Below, one piece after another: positions 7,479 through 15,465 of a stretch of DNA of 28,283 nucleotides. This DNA is from CAZMGD01 sp964565705. GTDB taxonomy: Bacteria; Actinomycetota; Acidimicrobiia; Acidimicrobiales; Ilumatobacteraceae. The position numbers and the translations under genes were made by a program. Each line of letters opens with the position of its first letter. The first letter of the stretch is position 1. The stretch spans positions 1 to 28,283 of the forward strand of contig CAZMGD010000052.1 in the NCBI GenBank assembly GCA_964565705.1, read 5' to 3'. The notes under the pieces are model-generated. The model did not search any database. It saw only the letters and a list, made by a program, of their open reading frames with translations, and had not been told where the DNA came from.

Positions 7479-8618
7479 TCAACGTCGTCGGGGAAGGCCG
7501 AGCGTGCGCTCGGCGATCAGGTTCTTCTGGATCTCGCTCGTGCCGCCCGCCGTGGTGAGGATCGGGGCGTACCGCAGGGCGTGCTCGAGCGCTCCACCGG
7601 CCGGCGCGCCGGGTGCGTCGGCGGTGAGGATCCCGAGCGGGCCGAGGCTGTCGGTGATCGCTGCGGCTGCTCGTCCGTAGGCCTCGGTGCCGAACAGCTT
7701 GGCCTCGGACCCCTCCTGCTTCGGCACGCCGCGCAGGGCCGCCCACGCCGCACGGTCGCCGAGGAGGTCGGCGATCTCCTTGTCGATGGCGATCCGTGCC
7801 AGCCGCTCGCGCACCGTCGCGTCGTCGCCGAGGCGAGGGCCGAAGTGCTCGACCGCGGCGTCGTACAGCGCGGTGATGTCGCTGACCCCACCGGCCACGC
7901 CCCGCTCGAAGGCGAGCGCGACCAGCATGACCGACCAGCCGCCGTCCACGTCGCCGACCCGGAAGCGGTCGTCGATGCGCACCTCGTCGTAGAACGTGAT
8001 GTTGGTGCGCTTGCCACTGAGCGTGCGCACGGGCTGCACCTCGACGTCGTCCATCGGCACGAGGAAGAACGTCAGACCGCGGTGCTTGGCGACGTCGGGG
8101 TTGGTGCGGGTCAGCAGGAACGCCCACGACGCCTCCTCGGCGAGGCTCGTGAACATCTTCTGGCCGGTGATCACCCAGTCGTCGCCGTCGCGGACCGCCC
8201 GGGTGGCCGCCGCGGCCACGTCCGAGCCGGCTTCGGGCTCGCTGTACCCGAGGCACGGGATCGCCTCACCGGCCAGGATCGGCGCCATCACCGCCTCGCG
8301 CTGGAACGCGGAGCCGACGTGACCGAGCACGAACGAGACCATCATCGCGTTGGCCACGCCGTCGTACGGTGCGCCCGACAGCTCCAGCTCGCGGAACAGC
8401 GCGGCCAGCTGATCGGCGCTGCGGCCCTGCCCGCCGAGCTCCGCTGGGAGGGCGGCGGCCAGCCACCCACGCTCGGCGATCGACCGGTGCAACGCCCAGT
8501 CGTGATGGGTGCCGCTGTCGTGCACCCGCTGGTGGAGCTCGGGCGTGAGGTGCTCGTCGAGGACGGCGCGGACCTCGCGCTGGAACTCGACCGTGGCCCG
8601 GTCACGGGTGAAGTCCAT
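7479..8618 (-). CDS. Acyl-CoA dehydrogenase, subunit-like (first of a pair)
   Basis: FAD-dependent alpha,beta-dehydrogenation of an acyl-CoA. The 379 residues show the N-terminal helical domain (MDFTRDRATVEFQREVRAVL), the beta domain with GYSEPEAGSDVAAAATRA and WVITGQKMFTS, and the C-terminal TTAGGTSEIQKNLIAERTLG. At the position of the catalytic Glu of SCAD/MCAD (IYEGT) this protein has Gly358, so a base elsewhere or in a partner would be needed, as in the mycobacterial FadE26/27 and FadE28/29 heterotetramers. Its ATG shares one base with the stop of the next dehydrogenase gene upstream (TGATG), so the two are translationally coupled and probably form a hetero-oligomer. The substrate is unknown. 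Confidence 0.92.
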   Translation of the reverse strand: MDFTRDRATVEFQREVRAVLDEHLTPELHQRVHDSGTHHDWALHRSIAERGWLAAALPAELGGQGRSADQLAALFRELELSGAPYDGVANAMMVSFVLGHVGSAFQREAVMAPILAGEAIPCLGYSEPEAGSDVAAAATRAVRDGDDWVITGQKMFTSLAEEASWAFLLTRTNPDVAKHRGLTFFLVPMDDVEVQPVRTLSGKRTNITFYDEVRIDDRFRVGDVDGGWSVMLVALAFERGVAGGVSDITALYDAAVEHFGPRLGDDATVRERLARIAIDKEIADLLGDRAAWAALRGVPKQEGSEAKLFGTEAYGRAAAAITDSLGPLGILTADAPGAPAGGALEHALRYAPILTTAGGTSEIQKNLIAERTLGLPRRR

Positions 8619-9730
8619 CAGGCCGCTCCCCGGCCGTACAGCTGGTCGGCGACGCGGGAGAGCTCGGCCGCGGGATCGCCCATCTGCGCCGGCCAGCCGC
8701 GGGCGCGGCGGTGGTACAGCTGGATGTCGTACTCCTCCATCACGCCGTAGCCACCGTGGTAGTGCAGGACGCGGCCGGTGACGTTGCGGGCGAGCTCGGT
8801 GGCGGCGTGGAACGACATCGCCGCACCGACGGCGAATGCGTCCGGCTGGTGCACCGCTCGCCAGGCGGTGCGGGCGACGAGCAGGCGGATGCCGCTGAGC
8901 GGTCCGGGGAGGTCGGCGAGGCCGTGCTGGATCGCCTGGAACGTGCCGATCGGCACGCCGAACTGCCGGCGCTCGGACACGTAGGCGACACCGAGCTCGA
9001 GGGCCCGTGCTGCCAGGCCGACGAGCGCGGATGCGGTGAGCAGGCGCCACTCGTCCAGCGCCCGCTCGTACGACGCGGCGTCCGCGCCGAGCGCGATCGC
9101 CCCGGCGAGTGGACGGTCGGCGATCGCCAGGCCCGCGCCGTTCGAGATGGCGACGCCCGGCGCCCCACCGGTGACGAGCACCAGATCAGCGCGTCCGGCG
9201 CCCGCCCGGTCATCCGTGCCCGGCTCGGCGGCGTCGCGTCGGTCGATCACGACCGCGTCGGGGTCACCTGCTCCGCCCGCCCGCGAGCCGACCGGCGCGC
9301 CGGCGTCGATGCGGCGGGCGACGACGTGCTCGGCGACCGCGCCGAACGGCACCAGCCGAGCGACGTCGTCGCCGGCGGGATGCAGGGCGAGCGTGACGCT
9401 GTCGCCCGATTCGACGATCTCGGTCACGTCAGCGCCGACCCGCTCGAGGAACCTCGTCGCGGCGACGTGTTCCACGAACGGCACGGGGGCCAGCGTGCGG
9501 CCGACTTGTTCGGCGACGAGCACGGCGTCGAACAGCGAACCACCGCCGCCACCGACCTCGGCGCCGAGGCACATCGACGTGGCGCCCATCTCGTGCAGCT
9601 GCGCCCAGAGCTTGGCGTCGAATCCGAGGTGCTCCGCCACCCGCACGACCGCCGGCGCGGACTCGCGGGCGAAGAACGAGCCGAACAGCTCGGCCACCGC
9701 CGCCTCGTCCTCGGTCAGGTCGAGATCCAT
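8618..9730 (-). CDS. Acyl-CoA dehydrogenase, subunit-like (second of a pair)
   Basis: Second member of the coupled acyl-CoA dehydrogenase pair, 370 residues. It begins MDLDLTEDEAAVAELFGSFF and keeps the FAD/oligomer motif ERRQFGVPIGTFQAIQH near residue 260, with HYHGGYGVMEEYDIQLYHRR toward the end. The middle beta domain is eroded: the usual TEP.aGSD block is not recognisable, and an Ala/Gly/Asp-rich stretch (around SRAGGAGDPDAVVIDRR) is inserted. No canonical catalytic Glu is visible at the C-terminus. This fits a structural or cofactor-binding partner subunit. Its start shares one base with the stop of the regulator gene (TGATG), and its stop with the start of the partner, all within one transcription unit. 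Confidence 0.9.
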   Translation of the reverse strand: MDLDLTEDEAAVAELFGSFFARESAPAVVRVAEHLGFDAKLWAQLHEMGATSMCLGAEVGGGGGSLFDAVLVAEQVGRTLAPVPFVEHVAATRFLERVGADVTEIVESGDSVTLALHPAGDDVARLVPFGAVAEHVVARRIDAGAPVGSRAGGAGDPDAVVIDRRDAAEPGTDDRAGAGRADLVLVTGGAPGVAISNGAGLAIADRPLAGAIALGADAASYERALDEWRLLTASALVGLAARALELGVAYVSERRQFGVPIGTFQAIQHGLADLPGPLSGIRLLVARTAWRAVHQPDAFAVGAAMSFHAATELARNVTGRVLHYHGGYGVMEEYDIQLYHRRARGWPAQMGDPAAELSRVADQLYGRGAA

Positions 9731-10539
9731 CAGCCGTTCCCCATCGCCGACGCGGTGACGGGCAGCTTGCCCTCGACCGACGCCATGTACGCGTGCGTGG
9801 CCTGGAGGTGACGCAACGCCAGCGCGGCCACCTTCGGATCGTTCTTCTCGATCGCCACCAGCAGCGTCTCGTGCTCGCGCAGCGACGCCTTCATGATCGC
9901 CGCGCTCGGCGGTTCGGTCTCGACGCGGGCGGTGTCGTACACCACCTTGGCGTGCGCCGCCCACACCCGGGCCAGCGCGCCGACCGTCAGCACCATCGTC
10001 GCATTGCCGCAGCCCTCGACGATCGCTTGGTGGAAGTCATCGGTGAGCTCGCGGGTTCGACGGAAGTCCTCGAGCGCGTCGGCCTGCTCGGCGACGATCC
10101 GGCGCAGCACCGGCACGACGGTGTCCATCCGATCCGGGCGGGCGGCGCACATCGAGGCGCACAGCGGCTCCAGCTGCCGCAGCGCGGCGCCGACGTCGCT
10201 CAGGTCGGTCGCGTCGGACTCCAGCACCAGCCCGACCATGTACGCCACGCGGTCGGCCGTCGGGCGGTGCACGTCGGCCCCGCCGACGTTGCCTCGGCGC
10301 ATCGTGATCAGGCCTTCGGTCTCCAGGATCCGCATCGCCTCGCGCACCGCGGTCGGCCCGGCGTTGAAGCGGTCGGCGAGATCTTCGAGCCGCGGCAACA
10401 CGGTGATCTGGCCACGCAGGATCTCGCTGCGCAGCGCGCTGGCGACGATCTCCGCCATCCGCATCGGCCGCGCCCGACCGCTGCGCGCCCCGTCGCCGAC
10501 CCGCAGCGGGAGCTCCAGCGGCACCGTCACCTCGCTCAC
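9730..10539 (-). CDS. GntR-family transcriptional regulator, FadR/FCD subgroup
   Basis: DNA-binding regulator probably responding to an acyl-CoA or other carboxylate. Of 269 residues, the winged helix occupies about 25-90 (RLEDLADRFNAGPTAVREAMRILETEGLI) and the FCD ligand domain about 110-240. The latter includes candidate metal ligands in DDFH (167-170), H196 and H223, the usual Asp/His set. I chose GTG at 10539 because GGGGAGGT lies 7 nt upstream. It sits inside the catabolic series rather than at its edge, between the short-chain dehydrogenase (and a possible 49-residue ORF) and the acyl-CoA dehydrogenase pair. It is the only transcription factor seen here and so the first candidate to bind the near-palindromic sites found elsewhere in the block. 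Confidence 0.93.
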   Translation of the reverse strand: MSEVTVPLELPLRVGDGARSGRARPMRMAEIVASALRSEILRGQITVLPRLEDLADRFNAGPTAVREAMRILETEGLITMRRGNVGGADVHRPTADRVAYMVGLVLESDATDLSDVGAALRQLEPLCASMCAARPDRMDTVVPVLRRIVAEQADALEDFRRTRELTDDFHQAIVEGCGNATMVLTVGALARVWAAHAKVVYDTARVETEPPSAAIMKASLREHETLLVAIEKNDPKVAALALRHLQATHAYMASVEGKLPVTASAMGNG

Positions 10540-10685
10540 GCTACTGACCTCCCCGCACGGGCGGAATGGGCGCGGGCCGCGCGCCAGGGCATGCGGAGCG
10601 CGCCGAAGACGGCGGCTTGGGCGCGCGCTGACAGGTCCGGGCGCGCGGACCGCGCCCATGCACCGGGGTCGGGCTGGCTGGTCAT
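10536..10685 (-). CDS. Possible 49-residue arginine-rich protein
   Basis: Unrecognised small ORF in the 142-base gap between the short-chain dehydrogenase and the GntR gene. Its ATG at 10685 overlaps the dehydrogenase stop (ATGA), and its TGA (10538-10536) overlaps the regulator's GTG start (GTGA). It therefore fits exactly between the two with overlapping start/stop signals on both sides, the normal style of this series. The product starts MTSQPDPGAWARSARPDL and is rich in Ala and Arg, with one predicted amphipathic stretch (AQAAVFGALRMPWRAARAHSA). High GC makes chance ORFs common, so this is a candidate only; it could equally be an untranslated spacer carrying the regulator's ribosome-binding site. 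Confidence 0.4.
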   Translation of the reverse strand: MTSQPDPGAWARSARPDLSARAQAAVFGALRMPWRAARAHSARAGRSVA

Positions 10686-11560
10686 GTGAACGTCTGCGGG
10701 GGGCGGGCGGCGGCGAGCAGCGGACGGATCGCGGCGTCGACGTCCTCCGGGCGGGCGACGGGATCCTGGCGGGGGCCGCGGTGCCAGCCCTCGAACACGC
10801 CGAGGGCGAGGCCGGAGGACTCGATGATCTGGCCGGTCACGCCGGCGGACAGGGTGGAAGCCAGCCAGCACACGGCGGGCGAGACCATCGCCGGCGACCA
10901 CTGCGCCTTCAGCTCGTCGCTGAGCGGCAGGTTGTCGGTCATCCGGGTCAGCGCGCCGGGCGAGATCGCGTTGACCGTCACCCCGTAGCGGGCGAGCTCC
11001 ATCGCGCCGATGCTCGTGAACGAGGCGATCCCCGCCTTCGCCGCGCCGTAGTTGGCCTGCCCCTGGTTGCCGAACAACCCCGACGACGACGTCGTGTTGA
11101 TCACCCGGGCGTCGTTGGTGCCGCCCTGGTCGACCACCGACTTCCAGTGGGCCGCGGCGTGGCGGGTCACGCAGAACGTGCCCTTGAGGTGCACCGCCAT
11201 CACCGAGTCCCAGTCGGCCTCGGTCATGTGCACGATCCGCCGGTCGCGCAGGATGCCGGCGTTGTTGACCACGACGTCGAGTCCGCCGAAGACCTCGACG
11301 GCGGAGGCGACCAACCGCTCGGCACCGTCCCAGGTCGAGATGTCGTCACGGTTCGCGACGGCCGCGCCACCGACGGCCACGATCTCGGCGACCACCTCGT
11401 CGGCGGGCGTGGCGTCGCTCGCCGACCCGTCGACCGCGGCGCCGACGTCGTTGACCACGACGCAGGCTCCCTGCGCGGCCAGCGCGAGCGCGTGCTCGCG
11501 GCCGATACCCCGACCGGCCCCGGTCACGATGCAGGTGCGCCCCGCGCAGATGCCGGTCAT
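10682..11560 (-). CDS. Short-chain dehydrogenase/reductase, MFE-2/HSD17B4-like 3-hydroxyacyl-CoA dehydrogenase
   Basis: NAD(P)-dependent oxidoreductase, 292 residues. Cofactor motif TGAGRGIG at 13-20, NNAG at 98-101, and catalytic Ser157, Tyr170 and Lys174 (YGAAK) are present. The block GLFGNQGQANYGAAKAG resembles the dehydrogenase half of peroxisomal multifunctional enzyme type 2, which oxidises (3R)-3-hydroxyacyl-CoA, so a beta-oxidation step is the best guess; oxidation of a steroid hydroxyl is an alternative. The C-terminal about 40 residues (GWHRGPRQDPVARPEDVDAA) extend beyond the core fold. The ATG at 11560 overlaps the crotonase stop by four bases (ATGA), so the two are co-translated. 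Confidence 0.92.
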   Translation of the reverse strand: MTGICAGRTCIVTGAGRGIGREHALALAAQGACVVVNDVGAAVDGSASDATPADEVVAEIVAVGGAAVANRDDISTWDGAERLVASAVEVFGGLDVVVNNAGILRDRRIVHMTEADWDSVMAVHLKGTFCVTRHAAAHWKSVVDQGGTNDARVINTTSSSGLFGNQGQANYGAAKAGIASFTSIGAMELARYGVTVNAISPGALTRMTDNLPLSDELKAQWSPAMVSPAVCWLASTLSAGVTGQIIESSGLALGVFEGWHRGPRQDPVARPEDVDAAIRPLLAAARPPQTFT

Positions 11561-12363
11561 CGGAACTTCGGGGCTCGCTTCTCGATGAACGAACGCACCG
11601 CTTCTTGGTGGTCGGCGGTCGAGAACGTGATCGCCTCCATCGCCAGCGAGGCGTCGATCACCCGGTTCACCCGGTCGATCAGCTCGGCGTTGGCCAGGCG
11701 CTTGTTGAACTGGATCGCGACCTGCGGGCCGCTGGCCAGCCGCCGGGCCATCGCCCCCGCCGCCGCCAGCAGCTCGGCGCGGGGCAGCACGTGGTTGACC
11801 AGCCCGAGCCGATCGGCCTCGGCGGCGTCCATGATGTCGCCGGTCAGCAGGAACTCCTTGCCCCGGTTGAGCCCCATCAGCAGCGGCCACAGGATCGCCC
11901 CGCCGTCACCGGCGACGAGCCCGGCGTTGACGTGCGGGTCGGCGAGCCGGGCCTCGGCGGCCATGTAGGTGATGTCGCAGAACAGCGCCATCGTCGCCCC
12001 GAGCCCGATCGCGTCGCCGTTGATCGCGGCGATGATCGGCTGCGGCACGGCGAGCTGCGCCCGCACCAGCGCGGTCGAGCCGATCATCAGATCGGGCATG
12101 CCGTCCTCGTAGCCCTCGTCGAGGTTGTCCTGCATCCCGCCGAAGTCGGCACCGACACAGAACGCCTTGTCGCCAGCGCCGGTCAGCACGACGATGCGCG
12201 CCTCACGATCGTCGGCGATGCGGCGGAACAGCGGGGTCAGCTCCTCGTGCATCTCCGGCGAGATCGCGTTGCGCCGCTCCGGCCGGTCGAGCGTGACCCA
12301 CAGGACGCCGTCGTCCAGCTCGGTCTTGATGTAGGTGAAGCCGTAGCGGTCGCCTTCAGCCAT
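11557..12363 (-). CDS. Enoyl-CoA hydratase/isomerase family protein with non-canonical active site
   Basis: Crotonase-fold enzyme of 268 residues that should act on an acyl-CoA. The oxyanion-hole segments are recognisable (GDKAFCVGADFGGM near 64-77 and INGDAIGLGATMALFCD, 114-130), as is the C-terminal VRSFIEKRAPKF. Aligned by eye to rat mitochondrial enoyl-CoA hydratase, the two catalytic glutamates (E144, E164) correspond to Thr124 and His144. The segment DPHVNAGLVAGDGG supplies Asp153 instead. Such members may be isomerases, hydrolases or altered hydratases. The gene starts with ATG at 12363, 6 nt after the aldehyde dehydrogenase stop, and overlaps the dehydrogenase gene that follows. Confidence 0.9.
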   Translation of the reverse strand: MAEGDRYGFTYIKTELDDGVLWVTLDRPERRNAISPEMHEELTPLFRRIADDREARIVVLTGAGDKAFCVGADFGGMQDNLDEGYEDGMPDLMIGSTALVRAQLAVPQPIIAAINGDAIGLGATMALFCDITYMAAEARLADPHVNAGLVAGDGGAILWPLLMGLNRGKEFLLTGDIMDAAEADRLGLVNHVLPRAELLAAAGAMARRLASGPQVAIQFNKRLANAELIDRVNRVIDASLAMEAITFSTADHQEAVRSFIEKRAPKFR

Positions 12364-12369
12364 GTTCGA

Positions 12370-13839
12370 TCACATCCCCAGGTAGACGTTCTTGGTCCGG
12401 ACGAACTCGAGCAGGCCCTCGCGCCCGCCCTCCTTGCCGATGCCGCTGCGCCCGAACCCGCCGAACGGGGCCGGCGCCGGCAGGGCGGCGAAGCTGTTGA
12501 GCGACACGTACCCGGCGTCGAGAGCGGCAGCGACGCGATGGGCCCGGCGCAGGTCGTTGGTGTGCACGTAGCCGGCGAGTCCGTAGCGCGTGTCGTTGGC
12601 CAGCGCGATCGCCTCCTCCTCGTCGGCGAACGTCATCACGGAAAGGACCGGGCCGAACACCTCCTCCTGGGCGATGTAGGCCTGGCTGTCGACGCCGTCG
12701 ATCACGGTCGGCTGGACGAAGAACCCGTCGCCCTCGACGGCGCCGCCGCCGAGCACGATCTCGCCGGAGCCATCGGCGCGGGCTTGCTCGATCATGCCGA
12801 GCACGCGGTCGCGGTGCGCCTCGTTGATGATCGGGCCGACCACCGTCGTCGGCGCGAGCACGTCGCCGACCGGCAGCCCGCCGGCGACCGCGACGACCTT
12901 GGCGAGGATCTGGTCGTGCACCGACTCGTGGACGATCAGCCGGGTCGGGAACACGCATCCCTGGCCGGCGTTGCCCATGCACACCTGCCCGGAGAACTGG
13001 CCGGCGACGGCGAGGTCGGCGTCGGGGAACACGATGTTGCCGGACTTCCCGCCGAGCTCGAGCACGACCGGCGTGATGTTCTTCGCCGCGGTCTCGAGGA
13101 TCTTGCGCGCGGTCTCGATGCCACCGGTGAAGGACAGCTTGTCGACGCCGGAGTGCTCGCACAGGGCCCGGCCGGCGGCTGCGTCGCCGGGCACGACGTT
13201 GACGACACCCGGCGGGATGCCGGCCTCCAGGGCGAGCTCGGCGAAGTGGATCACCGAGAACGGGGCCAGCTCCATCGGCTTGACGACCACCGTGTTGCCG
13301 ACGGCGAGCGCCGCGCCGGCCTTGCGGCACACGGAGGAGATGCCGCCGTTCCACGTCGAGATGATCCCGATCACGCCGAGCGGTTCGAGGCGGGTGTAGT
13401 CGAACGCGCTCTCCGGGAAGATCGGGATGACCGACCCTTCGAGCTTGTCGGCGTAACCCGCGTAGTAGGCGAGGTAGTCCGCGCCGCGCCGGGGCAGGCC
13501 GGCGGCGACCGCTGACGGCACACCGGCCTCGAGGCTGAGCACGCTGCCGATCGTCGACGCGTCGCGCAGCACCAGCTGCGACAGCCGCAGCAGCGCGTCG
13601 CGCCGCTCATCGGGCCGCCACTTCGCCCACACCGCGAACGCGGCACGGGCGGCGGCAACGGCGTCGGCGATCTCGGCCGCGCCGGCCAGCGGGACGTCCG
13701 CCTGGTGCAGGCCGGTCGTCGGGTTGACGTGTTGGAACACGCCGCCGCTGCCCGTGGACGAGCGGCTGTCGCCGACGACGAGGCGCGCGTCCCCCAGCAG
13801 TTCGTCGGCCAGGCGGCGGTGCTGCGCGATGTCGATCAT
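12370..13839 (-). CDS. NAD(P)-dependent aldehyde dehydrogenase
   Basis: Oxidises an aldehyde to the carboxylic acid. The 489-residue protein has all core residues of the ALDH superfamily: Asn164 (STWNGG), Lys187 (VVVKP), the SFTGG turn at 236-240, Glu261 (LELGGKS), catalytic Cys295 (GQGC) and the EEVFGPV motif. Length is normal and no activation or CoA-binding insert is seen. The ATG at 13839 has GGAGGGG 7 nt upstream. It begins 14 nt after the stop of the thiamine-diphosphate enzyme, so the natural substrate may be the aldehyde released by that enzyme; this is context inference. Confidence 0.95.
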   Translation of the reverse strand: MIDIAQHRRLADELLGDARLVVGDSRSSTGSGGVFQHVNPTTGLHQADVPLAGAAEIADAVAAARAAFAVWAKWRPDERRDALLRLSQLVLRDASTIGSVLSLEAGVPSAVAAGLPRRGADYLAYYAGYADKLEGSVIPIFPESAFDYTRLEPLGVIGIISTWNGGISSVCRKAGAALAVGNTVVVKPMELAPFSVIHFAELALEAGIPPGVVNVVPGDAAAGRALCEHSGVDKLSFTGGIETARKILETAAKNITPVVLELGGKSGNIVFPDADLAVAGQFSGQVCMGNAGQGCVFPTRLIVHESVHDQILAKVVAVAGGLPVGDVLAPTTVVGPIINEAHRDRVLGMIEQARADGSGEIVLGGGAVEGDGFFVQPTVIDGVDSQAYIAQEEVFGPVLSVMTFADEEEAIALANDTRYGLAGYVHTNDLRRAHRVAAALDAGYVSLNSFAALPAPAPFGGFGRSGIGKEGGREGLLEFVRTKNVYLGM

Positions 13840-13853
13840 CTGGTTCCCCTCCG

Positions 13854-15458
13854 TCAGAACGGCGACGGCAGCCGCCCCATCGGCATCTCGATCACGACCG
13901 GGCGGTCGTCGGCGATCCCCTCGGCGATCGCTCCCTGCAGCGCGTCCGGTGTCTCGACCTTGACGCCGACCGCGCCGAACGACTCGGCGAAGCGGACGAA
14001 GTCCGGGTTGTGCAGCTCGGTGCCGATCACCCGCCCGCCGAAGTTCTCGACCTGGTCGCGGTTCGTGTTGCCGTAGGCGTTGTCGTTGAACACGACGGTG
14101 ACGACGTTGATGCCGTACTGCACCGCGGTGGCCAGTTCGGTGGCGCAGAACAGGAAGCCGCCGTCGCCGTTGATCGACACGACCGGCAGGTCCGGGCGCG
14201 CCACCTTGGCGCCGAGGGCCGTCGGGAAGCAGTAGCCGAGCGTGCCCATGTACGACGACGTGATGTACGTGCGCGGCCGGTACACCGGGTACGAGAGGTG
14301 GCACATGTAGCCGACCGTCGTCGTGCCCGTGACGAGCACGCCCTCCTCGGGGATCGCGGCACGCAGGGCGGCGACCATCGCCGACTGCGGGCCGACCGCG
14401 GCGAGGTCGGCGTCGATCGCCGCCTTGACCGCCTGCAGCTCCTCGGCGCGCGACGCCCGCTGGACGCCGCGCTGCTGCAGCGCCTCGGTCAGCAGGGACA
14501 GGCCCCGGCGGGCATCGCCGGCGACCGCGACCGCGGGCTTGCCGTGCTTGCCGAACTCCGCCGGGTCGACGTCGAGGTGCACGAGCGTCTGGTCGGGGCG
14601 CAGGTTCAGCCCCTGGCACCGGGTTCCGACGGCGAGCACGACGTCGGCGGCCTCGATCGTCGGGCGCACCCGGCGGTTCACCCACGCCGTGCCGACGAAC
14701 AGCGGGTTGCGCTCGTCGATGCAACCCTTGCCCTCCCGGGTGTTGACGACCGCGGCCTGGAGCAGCTCGGCGACCGAGGTGAGCTCGTCGGTCGCGTCGG
14801 CGAGCACCACCCCGCCACCGCCGACGATCAGCGGCGTCGACGCGCCGGCCAGCACGGCGGCGGCCTGTTCGATCAGATCCAGATCCGGCTCGTGCAGCGT
14901 CGCTGCCACGGGTGCGACGGTGGCGCCGTCGGCGACCGCGGCGAACAGCTCCGGCGAGACCTCGATCTCGGTCGGGCGCTGCCGCCCGTCGGTCATCACG
15001 GCGAACGCACGTCGCACGGCGGCGGCGAGGTCGTCGGCGTGCTCGACACGCTCGGCCGACTTCGTGATCGGGCGGACGACGTCGAGCTGGTCGTGGATCT
15101 CGTGGGTCAGCCCGAGCCCTTTGCCGACCCCGTGCTGCTCGACCTGGCCGGCGATCAGCAACACCGGCGACGAGCACGCCCACGCCGTCGCCAGACCGGA
15201 GGCCGCGTTGTAGACACCGGGGCCGGGCACGACCATCGCCACGCCCGGACGCCCCGTCACACGCGAATACCCGTCGGCCATGTAGGTGGTCGCCTGCTCA
15301 TGGCGAGTCGTGATGAACCGGATCGACGGCTCACCGTGCAGCGCGTCGAGCACGTGCATCAGGTGGATGCCCGGGATGCCGAACACGACGTCGACGCCTT
15401 CGGCCTTCAACTGGGCGACCAGCAGATCGCTACCCCTCATCTCAGCCATCATAGCCAT
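13854..15458 (-). CDS. Thiamine-diphosphate-dependent enzyme (2-oxoacid decarboxylase / acetolactate synthase-like)
   Basis: ThDP enzyme of 534 residues with the three domains of the acetolactate synthase/benzoylformate decarboxylase group. The cofactor-activating Glu54 lies in TTRHEQATTYMADGYSR. The central domain is about 190-330, and the ThDP/Mg motif is GDGGF at 431 with NDNAYGN at 458. Possible reactions are decarboxylation of a 2-oxoacid, carboligation, or 2-hydroxyacyl-CoA lysis (HACL/OXC relatives). With a 2-hydroxyacid dehydrogenase upstream and an aldehyde dehydrogenase downstream, decarboxylation of a 2-oxoacid to an aldehyde is the simplest reading. Several starts are possible (ATG 15458, 15452, 15449, 15440); GAGGT lies 4 nt before the first. 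A near-palindrome overlaps this start region. Confidence 0.9.
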   Translation of the reverse strand: MAMMAEMRGSDLLVAQLKAEGVDVVFGIPGIHLMHVLDALHGEPSIRFITTRHEQATTYMADGYSRVTGRPGVAMVVPGPGVYNAASGLATAWACSSPVLLIAGQVEQHGVGKGLGLTHEIHDQLDVVRPITKSAERVEHADDLAAAVRRAFAVMTDGRQRPTEIEVSPELFAAVADGATVAPVAATLHEPDLDLIEQAAAVLAGASTPLIVGGGGVVLADATDELTSVAELLQAAVVNTREGKGCIDERNPLFVGTAWVNRRVRPTIEAADVVLAVGTRCQGLNLRPDQTLVHLDVDPAEFGKHGKPAVAVAGDARRGLSLLTEALQQRGVQRASRAEELQAVKAAIDADLAAVGPQSAMVAALRAAIPEEGVLVTGTTTVGYMCHLSYPVYRPRTYITSSYMGTLGYCFPTALGAKVARPDLPVVSINGDGGFLFCATELATAVQYGINVVTVVFNDNAYGNTNRDQVENFGGRVIGTELHNPDFVRFAESFGAVGVKVETPDALQGAIAEGIADDRPVVIEMPMGRLPSPF

Positions 15459-15462
15459 GATG
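15447..15462. promoter_or_regulatory. CATCATAGCCATGATG palindrome at the ThDP gene start (site C)
   Basis: Perfect 6-bp arms (CATCAT / ATGATG) around AGCC. It overlaps the first codons of the ThDP gene and lies 4 bases from the upstream gene's stop. Two close relatives occur at 17303-17318 and 21841-21856, both between divergent catabolic genes. Read on the minus strand it also contains TATGAT, a good -10 hexamer, 7 nt before an internal ATG at 15440, so a leaderless internal promoter is an alternative. Confidence 0.45.
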
Positions 15463-15465
15463 ACC

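Noticed and set aside
13854..15458. Naming the ThDP enzyme as ilvB (acetolactate synthase) or as 2-hydroxyacyl-CoA lyase
   Set aside because: Only superfamily motifs are certain. No small regulatory subunit gene is adjacent, and no CoA-binding C-terminal signature could be confirmed by eye.
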